64,000 nt of DNA from Gigaspora margarita. Its lineage: Eukaryota > Glomeromycota > Glomeromycetes > Diversisporales > Gigasporaceae. The stretch is from assembly GCA_009809945.1 (NCBI GenBank), contig WTPW01001103.1, positions 64,085-128,084 on the forward strand, written 5' to 3'. The notes under the pieces are model-generated. The model did not search any database, was not told the origin of the DNA, and worked only from the letters and a program-made list of their open reading frames with translations. Of the stretch, positions 21,999 to 31,189 are shown in pieces; the stretch's first letter is position 1; every line of letters begins with the position of its first letter. The translations under genes and the position numbers were made by a program.

Positions 21999-24471
21999 GT
22001 ATAATTTTTACGGAAAATGTGCAAAATGTAAACGATACTACATTTCTCCAACTTGGTGTCAATTTTGTGATCCTATAGAAGCGACTAAAGGGTGGACCAG
22101 TGGAAACAAAAATATTGATAATTATATTAATGGATTTCAAATAAAAGTTANGGAATATGAANAGATGATTGANTGGATTCCGTTTAATANANTGANTAAT
22201 TTGCAAAAGGTTAGAGAAGAGGAATCAGAAATGAGATTTATGGCGACCTGGATAGATGGTATAAGAATAATCAAAGGTGAACTTGTAGAATATACACGGT
22301 CTCGCATTGGATCATATGGAGTTAACCTTAAAATATTACATGGTTCTCAAGCAAGTGATTTTTTTATCAAAAAAGTAAGCTAACTTAATGTTTACATAGC
22401 CAATCACGTATTAACGTATCGGTATTTACAATACTATTTACACATAAAATTTTAAGCTTACAAATTATATGGAACTGGAAGGAAATATTGTATATGGAAT
22501 TACCAAAGATATGGTAACAAGTCAATACATAATGGTGGTACCAGATGAGTTTAGTTCTGAAAGAATCGCTTCAAATGGCAAATGCATACACTGTAAGCAT
22601 AATAACACTTCTACTGCTTGGTGTCAATCCTGTGATCCTTGGAAAACAACTCAGGAATGGACAAGTGGAAACGAAGAGATTGATAATTCCATCAGAGAAT
22701 TTCAGATTAAAACTACAGAGTATGAGAAGGTAATTGAATGGATTCCATATGACAGACTAATTAATTTACAAGAAATTAAAGAATTAAATCAAGAAACTGA
22801 AGAAATTAAAGAAGAATCTAATTTCATATTCATGGCAACTTGGTTGAATGGAGTTCGAGCCATTAAAGGTGAATCTGGAAAATATACGCAATCACGCACT
22901 ATATCTTGCGTTGACCTCATGAATTTGCACTGCTCTCAAACAAGCATTCCTGATCTTATAGAAAAAGTAAGTTAAATTATTTTTATTAACTAGCTCATTG
23001 CCTAATTAATGTAATCCAGCCTAATTAATGAATACATATTTCTTGAAAGTTTAAATACTATGTGCAATTAGAGGAATATAGAATACACGGACTTACGCAA
23101 AGTACAGAAACTGGTCAATACATGATCGTACTTGATTTTTACAACAACAAACGAAAATCCATCAATGGAACATGTGAACTTTGTAAACGACATAACACTT
23201 CTCCAGCATGGTGCCAGTTGTGTGACCCTCAGAAAAAAACTCAAGAAATCGGAAGTGGTGACAAGAATATTGATGATTGCATCAAGGAATTTCAACTTAA
23301 AGCTACAGCATACGAAAAAGTGATTGAATGGATTCCATTTGACAGGCTAATAGATATAAAAATTATTGGCAAAGGAGGATTTAGTACAGTATATTCGTCA
23401 ATTTGGTTAGATGGTAAAAGAGTAATAGAAGGTGATAACAGTGTGGGTTATGTACGATTTCGTAATAAATCTTGTATGGTTGCTCTTAAAACATTGCCTG
23501 GCCACCAAACGATTTCCTCCAGTTTTTTAAATGAGGTAAGTTAAATTACGTTAATTATAAATTTATTGTATATTGATACAGCAACAGTATAACTATCTAA
23601 TTTTTTTTTAAAAATATTTTTCAAGTTTAAAAATCACATGAAATGTAGATTGGAGGGCAGTGAACTTGAAATATATGGGTTGACACAGAATACAGAGACT
23701 GGCCAATATATGATGATATATCAATATGCTAATAGAGGAAATCTTTTTGATTTTTTAACACAATATTTTAGAAAACTTACATGGCAAAAAAAATTAAAGC
23801 AACTTGAGGATATATCTTATAATTTATCTAGAATTCATGAAGCTGGACTTATTCACAGTGATTTTCATAGTGGTAATATTTTATTAAATCAAAATATCGA
23901 TGGAAATATCGTTTCATACATTACAGATCTAGGATTATCTAAAAAAAAAGATGAGAGTGGTTCAAAAGTAATTTATGGAGTTATGCCATATGTTGCACCA
24001 GAAATTCTTGGAGGCCATCAGCACACACAAAAGGCTGATATTTATGGTCTAGGTATTATTATGACCGAAATGTCAACTGGAGAAAGGCCTTATGAAGCGT
24101 GGAAAATTAATATTGACCTTGCATTAGCTATTTGTAACGGATTGCGACCAGAATTCGCCTTTGGGACACCTGAATGTTATAATGAATTAGCCAAACAATG
24201 CATGGATTCTGATCCACAACAACGACCTACTGCTAAATATATTCATTCGAAAATTGTTCAATGGAAAATAATCATGGAATCAGAAAATTTAACAAATAAA
24301 GAACTTGATCTAAAAAATAAGTTTATCAATGCTGACAACATAATTAAAAAAACCTCATTAAAATCCTTATCAAAACTTCAAAACAAGTATTATAGCACAT
24401 TAATTGATGTGCAAGGAATAATTAAAAGTCTTAAAGGTATTAACAGAACTAAAAATGTTTTACGTTGTTGA
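21999..24471 (+). CDS. Triple-module TKL-like protein kinase, copy A
   Basis: Exons are 21999-22374, 22457-22966, 23050-23535 and 23626-24471. The introns (82, 83 and 90 bp) are all phase 0 with GTAAG donors. The first three exons each encode a module: CxxC..(Y/H)N.S.AWCQ.CDP, SGN..ID..I.EFQ, IEWIP, then a WL.G.R N-lobe-like part. Only module 3 has a glycine loop (GKGGFSTVY) and the VALK lysine; modules 1 and 2 lack the loop. The last exon has the C-lobe with HSDFHSGNIL (HRD replaced by HSD), DLGLS (DFG replaced by DLG, usual in this lineage) and VAPE. It probably phosphorylates Ser/Thr in the cytosol; the substrate is unknown. The first exon carries six ambiguous bases (22151, 22162, 22173, 22190, 22192, 22196). 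The start codon is unresolved: an ATG at 21910 with a mini-exon is a candidate, but its donor is weak. Confidence 0.85.
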
Positions 24472-25644
24472 TAATTTATAACTAAGCAGTAATTTATTTT
24501 ATTAGTGCCTGCTTGTTCTACCGGGGAGCAATTTGCAAGTTCGCCCCTTGAAATCCCAAATGATATAAGTGAATTTTTGCAGTAGTTTAGTATAATTTGT
24601 AAAACTTACTTACTTTTTAATCATATTTTGCTAGACCCAATACAAATTTTTAAAATTCAAAATATAATAGTGATAATAGAATTAATATTCAAATTGTCAT
24701 TAAAGTTTCAATGGAGTCAAAAATATAACAAATAATGATAACAAAAGCAATATTAAAATTAACTAATTCAATAAGCACAATTTATGTTGCTTCTCTGTTG
24801 TAGAATATTAATTGATTAATTGCACTGGTCGGTTTCTAATTTACAATCAAATTGCATAATTTTTTTAAAAAAAATTTTTATATTAGAGTATTGCAAACTT
24901 ACACTAGAGGTGATATCATCTAGTTAAAAACTAACTTTATGCTACTAAGTAAAAATGCACGCACTAAATTCTACTTATATGCACACCTTTTAATCCTACC
25001 TAACTATAACTCCTAACTGTAATTGTATTTTTTTTAAAAAAATAACTACATAGGTAATATCATCTCGGGTGTAAGTTAGGCTTATTTTTTATATTATATT
25101 ACTAGGAAGTGAAACAAAGAGTTATTAGTAAATGCCACTCTGTTATACGTACATCTGAATATAATGATGTTTTAGTAAATTCTTTCTGTTTTTTCAAAAA
25201 TTTAGTTTAAAATATCGTATAATTAATTTTATAATGCTGTATGTGTTGGATAAACGTAATTGGATACAAATGTCTTTAGCATTGCTTTTTATAGGTTTCT
25301 TTGTTATTCATATTTTTATATATTATATTCAGGGATGGCATGAACCGATTAATAATCAAACTTGACTAGACTGATTTGACCAGTCTAGTTCAAGGTTTTG
25401 ATTAATAGGTCTAAACTATTTGACTACTGTAATTTGACCAGACCAGACCTAAATGTGGCATAAAAATTTTAGGCGATCAATTTTTATACCCCCCTGCGGA
25501 TTAAAAATTTTTTTTTTACATTTAAGCAAGATATCTTAGCAACCACAAGGCCAAATTTGATGAATTTTTTTTTTATTTGAATTCTATAATTTTGTGGAAT
25601 TCAAATAAAAAATTCATTGGAAAGCATTGTATTACACATTTAGC
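24472..25644. other. 3' flank of kinase A, duplicated spacer
   Basis: No gene. This spacer aligns with 48065-49655 and includes the intact integration site (TA at 25350-25351) that is occupied by a 454-bp element in copy B. It ends in the dispersed ATGAATTTTTTTTTTATTTG repeat also seen at 1-1080. Confidence 0.6.
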
Positions 25645-25922
25645 TGTTGGGCTATGCTAGCATGTCATTTTAGGTTGGAGATGATTTTTTTTGAAGTAAT
25701 TGAAATGTGATTAGTACATGATCATGAAGCAAGTGATTGACCGAGATTGGTCAGAACGGCAATAACATCCCGAGAGGATGCAATAAACATTGCGCTAGGA
25801 GTCGCCGTAGAATTGAATAGCTGGTAGTTTTCCGATCGCTTAAGCAAGCTGACTGTGAGTATAGTGACGGTTGTGAAATTGAAATATGTGCATATAGAGA
25901 GATGGTAGAATCACGTGGCCGT
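25645..25922 (+). repeat. 280-bp dispersed direct repeat, copy 1
   Basis: Matches 28248-28527 closely, starting TGTTGGGCTA and ending AGAATCACGTG.CCGT. It is more GC-rich than its surroundings. The TGTTGG start recalls an LTR terminus, but no matching CCAACA end or primer site is seen, so assignment is open. The short frames on both strands differ between the two copies and are not genes. Confidence 0.7.
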
Positions 25923-26594
25923 CCATCTGGATGGGCGGTGGGGCAGAGTTTCTGATCATTCAGGTTCAAGACCACTGGACTCGTGCCTCTTTAGCTGGTT
26001 TAAATACAACTTACCACTTTCTTACGGCCATAGTACCCGGCCCCCTTTATTTACTTCTGACATGTGTTGCTATGTGTCTGCATATGATTTTCCTTTCAAT
26101 CGTCTTCCTTTATTGGGTTAGCTAATGTTTCAGGCGAAATTGGTTTGTTATTTCCGAAATATTTCGGATTTTGACAGTGGTCCAAAATTAAAAACCTAAA
26201 TTCCGTAATTAGGTCATAGGAAGACATTCGTTTGATTGGTTAATTTTTGTAGATCTACCCGTGATTGCCCGTGATTATTAACCAATTAAATTACTGAATT
26301 ACATTATTAATATTATATAGAAAACAAAGTACTGGGATACGTATATGCGAAAGAAGCAAAAACGTCAAAATTTTACGTTATATAACTAAAACATATACAC
26401 GAAATGTGAGAAATAACATTTTTCGCGAAAGCCAAGCACATACATAATATGTTTTATCCGACAAACTCATATGATCATGAAAAAATTTCTTACTGTTATT
26501 TTTTTATGTATTATTACGTAATCATGTTTATTCAAATTTAAAACTCAGCGGGCAACTCCCTACCAATCAATGATCATAAATTGTCGGATAACAC

Positions 26595-26733
26595 CATTAT
26601 TGGGCAAATTTTTGATAACAGTAAATTGGCTCAACCGGGCAAATGATTGGCTGACACGTGCCGCAAAGCGGCACGTGATCATTTGCCCGGTTGAACAAAT
26701 TTACCGTTATTCAAAAATTTTTGCCCAATAATG
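26595..26733. mobile_element. Nested long foldback with CACGTGCCGC core
   Basis: The two arms of roughly 65 bp run from ATTATTGGGCAAA to GTGCCGC and back (GCGGCAC to TTTGCCCAATAAT), almost fully complementary, with an AAA centre. A related copy is decayed at 7862-8070 and another core is at 47759-47906. The flank at 26450-26540 matches 47940-48060 in reverse orientation, so the whole mobile unit is larger than the palindrome. Confidence 0.75.
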
Positions 26734-27236
26734 TATACTTATTGTCAATAAGCACAAAAAGCACAAATCTACCACCTACGATCAATAGACCCAAGAACAT
26801 TACAAGAACCAAACTAACTTAAATATAACCCAAATTTTTTCGCTATAACAAGCTTGCACCTACTATGCCAAGGTAAACGGTTAGTAGTTGTTTATTTAGA
26901 TCAACTCAATTGAGTCGTTAACAAATACAAATACATTCTTTGGTTTACCTTTCTTTTAGTTCGTTGACTATCTACAGTGTTTTTATAAAAATAAGTTCGT
27001 ATTGTCCAATAAACGAGAAGCATATTTTGCCTTCTAAGTAAAGTCTGTCAAATTTAGAGATTACTTGAGATTATTTTGTAGAGTTAATATTAGCGTTCGT
27101 TTGAAGCTAAAGATGATTTTTACACGAATCTTTGTTAGTGAAACGTTACATTTTTAAAAAAGTACTTTAAAGTGTATAAATAAGTTACCCGGGCAATTGA
27201 TTTACATCAGCCAATCAGACGAAAGTCTGCCTATGA

Positions 27237-27418
27237 GTAATTAGGACGAAATCCGATATAAATCCGATAAAATCCGATACTTCCGATAGCCTGATTGGCC
27301 AATTTTCGATCTGCACGTGATTATGAACCAATTAACTCCCACAACGATAAGACACTAAGTTAAGCTATCGGAAGTATCGGATTTTATCGAATTTATATCG
27401 GAATTTCGTCCTAATTAC
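27237..27418. mobile_element. Nested foldback with CCGATA repeats
   Basis: GTAATTAGGACGAAAT at 27237 mirrors ATTTCGTCCTAATTAC ending at 27418. The arms of about 50 bp carry repeated ATCCGATA / TATCGGAT. It borders the inner inverted copy of the surrounding element's terminus. Confidence 0.75.
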
Positions 27419-28247
27419 GGAATTTAGGATTTTAATTTCGGACCACTGTCAAAATCCGAAATATTTCGGAAATAACAAACCAATTTCACCTGAAACATTA
27501 CCCATGGCAAATATTATTGGTCAGTTTTGATTCACGTGTTTAATGCAGTTTCGGACAGTTCCGAATATTTCGGATTGAGTTCGGATTTTGGGCAATTACG
27601 GATTCATCGGAAATTTCGGAAATTTAATTGTTGGGCGAAACTAATATCGCCATATTTCGGATTCGGATTGGGCGAAATATTTAGATTTCGCCGAAACATT
27701 AGGGTTAGCACTGTGTGACTTCATCATACGGAACGTGGCAGTATTGATCGTGTGACTGCTTCACTTTTTGATCATGTGATTTAGCATCACTTTGCAATCT
27801 ACGTAATTATCCACAAAAAATTTGCGGTCACGTGACTTATCATGACGCAACCAATTGAATTTAAGGATCAGGTGTAACGTAAAAATCGCGCTTTATTCAT
27901 CAAAAATCACCAACTTTAAAGTTTGTCTATAAAATCGTCTTCCGCACATTAAGCCGTTTGAATTTAAAAATTAGTTTAACGTCACCAATGGAGCTCCCCT
28001 CGACATTAAACAAGCCAATAGAAAACGAGTATAAAAAATATAAATATATCACAAAAAAAACCCCCCTGGTATAAATGAACCCAAATCAGGTACATTTTGA
28101 ACCTAATTTAGGTCTGTTTAATTTTAGTGTTTGTTTACCCCCAAGCATATATGAAAAAAAGTGACGTTAACAAAAAAAATTCCTTGCAAAATTTTGGTAT
28201 TAGTAGCGCCCAACCAAGTGTCTAACCCAAATCCTAACTATTCGAAC

Positions 28248-28527
28248 TGTTGGGCTAAGCCGGCATACCATTTTAGGATAGAGATAATTTTTATTGAAGC
28301 AATTGAAATGTAATAAGTACATGATCATGAAGCAAGTGATTGACCGAGATTGGTCAGAACGGCAATGACATCACGAGAGGATTCAATAAACTTTGCGCCG
28401 AGAGTCGCCATAGGAACGAATAGCTGGCGGTTTCCCGCTCGCTTAAACAAACTGGCTGTGAGTATAGTGACAGTTGCGAAATCGAAAATATGTGCATGTA
28501 GAGAGATGGTAGAATCACGTGACCGTT
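28248..28527 (+). repeat. 280-bp dispersed direct repeat, copy 2
   Basis: The co-oriented partner of 25645-25922, 2.6 kb away. It lies about 370 bp downstream of the minus-strand tyrosine-recombinase relic, so it could be a terminal repeat of that element; this is inference only. Confidence 0.7.
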
Positions 28528-28529
28528 CA

Positions 28530-28897
28530 ATGTTTCTCTGATTCTACTATTCTTGTGTTTTGATGAACCCGTTTATATGTCTATATTTACTGATGCAGCC
28601 TCATTATTGCTTATATATGTATGCGCATCTTTATTTATCATTCATATATTGTTGTTAAAACAAATTGTTTTTTGCTCACCTGCACCAGCCTACTGTTGCC
28701 TTCCGTTATTATTGTTATCGTAGCCGCAGTACTCACGTTACCACCTTTCATCCTTTTTTTTTTTTTTTTGCTGTTCTTCCTCCCTTCCTTTTTTTTTTAT
28801 ATAGCGGCGAGACTGAATTTGTTCCAATAGTTATAGATGTGGAAGTATAGACGTTATACACTTTCATTAGTATGTATGCAATGATAATGTGGTGTGC
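28530..28897. other. Spacer with T-rich tracts
   Basis: Contains poly-T/pyrimidine runs (28752-28800). The two overlapping + strand frames here are hydrophobic low-complexity translations of those tracts and are rejected as genes. Confidence 0.4.
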
Positions 28898-29605
28898 TCA
28901 GATATATCTGTGAAACACGTCAGATTCCAATTGACTGATTTTTTTGATCATTATCAGTTGCACTCCCCGTAGAACGAGTTCTGTGGTCCCTCCAGCTCTG
29001 AAATTACGGTCTAATACGATAACGTTAGGTAGAATTGACTGGAGCTTTTTGCAAAACCACCGTTTGGTGGGCCAAGTTCCATCGCCCTTTACGAACAAGG
29101 TATTGCTACCAGGTGCGTAGTGGGGGCTGGTGCGTCTGATAAGGCGAGACCAACTGGATTCTGTGTTTTACATTACCCCAGCGCTCCCCCCCTCTCTCTC
29201 ATAGTAAAAAAAAAAATTTAGTTAAATATACATAGGGATATGGGATATTTCGGAAAATTTTGATACAGTCACGGAACAATTCGGAATTTTTTAGAATTTT
29301 ACTATGTGAATCACCCCCCCCCCGGAGAGGGGGGCGGGGTAATGTAAAACACAGAATCCAGTTGGCCTCGCCTAATGTATGCTTTAAGTGGTCTGATGGG
29401 ACATAACCTGTCATTAGTTGGGTTTATAATTAGTGTATCCTTATCGCTGACTTGTGGTTTTTTGTCCTTGCGAGTTGAATTGTCACGAACGTTGACAGGT
29501 TGGGTCTTACTTTCATCTAACCTGCAATCTGCTAACAATTTGCCCAGGCGAACTAAGCCGTGAATGCTGTCAGAGCTACCACCCAGAAAAAAAGGTCATC
29601 TGACT
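28898..29605 (-). pseudogene. Tyrosine recombinase relic (DIRS/Crypton-type), split
   Basis: Read on the minus strand. The upstream part (about 29580-29374) gives SSDSIHGLVRLGKLLADCRL, then LCPIRPLKAYIRR. After an interrupting foldback, the downstream part (29141-28898) continues TSPHYAPGSNTLFVKGDG, then FRAGGTTELVLRGVQ and SDVFHRYI. The NFRAGG..ELVLRGV...SD.F.RYI pattern is the box-II and catalytic-Tyr region of tyrosine recombinases of DIRS-like retrotransposons or Cryptons. The usual His before FRAGG is not present (DRNFRAGG). The upstream part lacks a start and appears frameshifted at about 29605. It is a dead fragment, also interrupted by 29142-29373. Confidence 0.7.
29142..29373. mobile_element. 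232-bp foldback inserted in recombinase relic
   Basis: AGGCGAGACCAACTGGATTC at the left is mirrored by the right end (one mismatch). The inverted match extends about 38 bp, then resumes in the CCCCCCTCTC...CATAGTAAAA arms. Removing it joins the two halves of the recombinase reading frame at ...YIRR / TSPHY.... It is therefore a later insertion. Confidence 0.8.
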
Positions 29606-29709
29606 TGTTGAGCATTTATATAGTCCAGGTGGGTTTTTGTGATGTGCATTTTTTGCTTTAGTGGTTGGTATTTATGGTTTGCTTCAGAATTTCTTTCACT
29701 AACGGGCCG

Positions 29710-30130
29710 TACCGAACAGCTAGTGCTTGGATCCGGATTACAAAATCAGGATGTATCCGGATATAAAAAGAATAACGGATTTTATTTTTGCAAAGCGGAT
29801 AATAAATCCGGATTTTTATTTTAGCAGTTATAAATCCGATTTTTTATTCGGATATTTTATGCTAGTCAACATCAGCCAATTAGAGAAGTTTACCGTGACT
29901 TTGATATAAAAGTATCATTAATTCTGGGGTATCTGAAATTTTCTTGTTTTCCGAAATTTTTTCTATTTCGTCCGTTAAATTACCTGACTCTCCAGAAACT
30001 ACATCGCTGTCTCTAGACTGAAGGTTCGAAAATAGCGATGTAGTTTCCGGAGAGTTGGGTAATTTACTGGACGAAACAGAAAATATTCAGGGAAACGCAA
30101 AAATGTTTAGGTGTCCAAGAACTTATAATA
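29710..30130 (+). repeat. Composite repeat: GGATCCGGAT motifs plus palindrome, copy 1
   Basis: Two adjacent parts. One (29725-29860) is dense in ATCCGGAT / AAATCCG. The other is a palindrome (29925-30130) with arms TAAATTACC.GACTCTCC / GGAGAGT.GGGTAATTTA. Both parts recur at 34300-34645 in inverted relation, so they move or duplicate together. Confidence 0.65.
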
Positions 30131-30353
30131 TAACTGTAAAACAGGATATCTGCATTAATTTGATTCACATAGTATATTGTAACGGTAAATTTTGCTAGTA
30201 GTTTCCATACCTGTTATATTTTTAATAGTTACGTCTTCTTTCTTCGATAAAATGTATATATTTTTAATTTAAATCCTAATAGAAATTGTAATCAGTTATA
30301 CTAAAAAGGAAAATTTTGAGGGGCTTAGTAGCTTGGTGGCTTAACCCATGCAA

Positions 30354-30508
30354 GAGCGTATACGCTCAAAATATCGCGTATACGCGATTACACAGTTTGT
30401 AAACACCGTGCTATAAGCGTATACGCTCTAAAAAGAACGTATACGCTCAAATTAAAGTGAGTACTCTCAGAAAAGAATGTACACGCTCAAAATAAAGCGT
30501 AAACGCTC
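30354..30508. repeat. Array of seven 14-bp palindromes at 20-bp pitch
   Basis: GAGCGTATACGCTC and close variants are centred at 30360.5, 30380.5, then 30421.5, 30441.5, 30461.5, 30481.5 and 30501.5. Spacing is exactly 20 bp apart from one 41-bp gap. The linkers are A-rich. The consensus unit is AAGCGTATACGCTC plus six bases. This is not an ordinary minisatellite decay pattern and could be a protein-binding array (two helical turns per site). Confidence 0.8.
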
Positions 30509-31189
30509 TAACTTGAAAACATGTATGTAAGACCTTTGAATTTTAATAAAGTCGAGATAAGCTTCTCATCCCCTTTTAAAACTATAAATTGATAAAAGTA
30601 AACCACTTATCCTTTGAATTCAACTTTAACCTTAATAAACCTTGCGAGACTCAATTCGACTGACTGAATTGACTTGTAACTTCATCTGGCTTATTATAAC
30701 TTGAATTCTGTGTAACAAATTTTGTTAATCTTTTGGCACGTGATTGTAGTTTCTTTGAACTTTGTAAAGGATACCATTTCTTTAGTAGATATAATTATAT
30801 TATAGTAATCGCTTTCTTTAGCATTGCCAGTCTCAGACAGAGCTTTTGATTTCAATTGCCTCCTCCAAATAAATACCCGCAGTTACTAGAGTTTCCTTAC
30901 CTTGTTTACATAAATTATCACCTGATCAAAATCTGACTCTACCATAAACCCGTGATACCTAATTTGATCCCACCTTACATTTATATCATAATTTATTATT
31001 ATTATTCTTATTGATATCATTTTATTGATATCCCCCATATTAGCATCACCAGCATCAGTGTCTTTATATTATTGTAGTGATTTAGTGATAGATCATTCAT
31101 TAGGTCTCCACGTATTGCATATTTGACCTTTATTATACGGCATGATCAATATATATTAAAATACTTATTAGTCACACGATTTGTCACGC
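30509..31189. other. Spacer, no gene seen
   Basis: Unique-looking AT-rich sequence without long frames, tRNA-like boxes or clear inverted ends. Confidence 0.4.

Larger units (their letters stand above)
17480..25620 (+). repeat. Segmental duplication, copy A
   Basis: This segment aligns in the same orientation with 40530-49655. The offset is almost constant (17621 versus 40648, 21999 versus 45022, 23626 versus 46647; 23,021-23,027 bp), so indels nearly cancel out. It carries the membrane-protein gene, the kinase gene and about 1.1 kb of 3' flank. The left edge is near 17480, where the match starts in the promoter region. The right edge is near 25620, inside an A/T-rich dispersed repeat. Exons, introns and intergenic DNA are all shared, so this is a DNA-level duplication and not retroposition. 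Confidence 0.93.
26123..27701. mobile_element. 1.58-kb TIR element, perfect 8-bp TSD
   Basis: The left end TAATGTTTCAGGCGAAAT mirrors the right end ATTTCGCCGAAACATTA. GGGTTAGC is repeated exactly at 26115-26122 and 27702-27709, an hAT-type 8-bp duplication. A second, longer inverted copy of the left end (about 90 bp: 26125-26215 against 27410-27505) lies inside the right half. The stretch 27540-27700 is packed with TTTCGGA/TCCGAAA motifs that look like subterminal transposase sites. There is no transposase frame. Two foldbacks are nested in it. Confidence 0.85.

Noticed and set aside
22469-23323. Overlapping frames on both strands over the kinase modules (for example 22545, 23068 minus, 23132)
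   Set aside because: Shadows of the real kinase exons; the conserved motifs and splice sites fix the reading frame.
25915-26125. Two overlapping + strand frames of 64-68 codons, and GGTTCAAGACC at 25969 as a B-box of a third SINE
   Set aside because: No A-box at the right distance, no poly(A) tail or target duplication, and no domain in either frame.
25645-28527. Pair of 280-bp direct repeats as LTRs of a 2.9-kb retrotransposon
   Set aside because: The sequence between is made of DNA elements, there is no primer-binding site, polypurine tract or gag/pol, and only the left boundary starts TGTTGG.
30320-30345. TAGTAGCTTGGTGGCTTAACCC as a tRNA gene or SINE head
   Set aside because: A-box-like only; no B-box within 100 bp and no cloverleaf.
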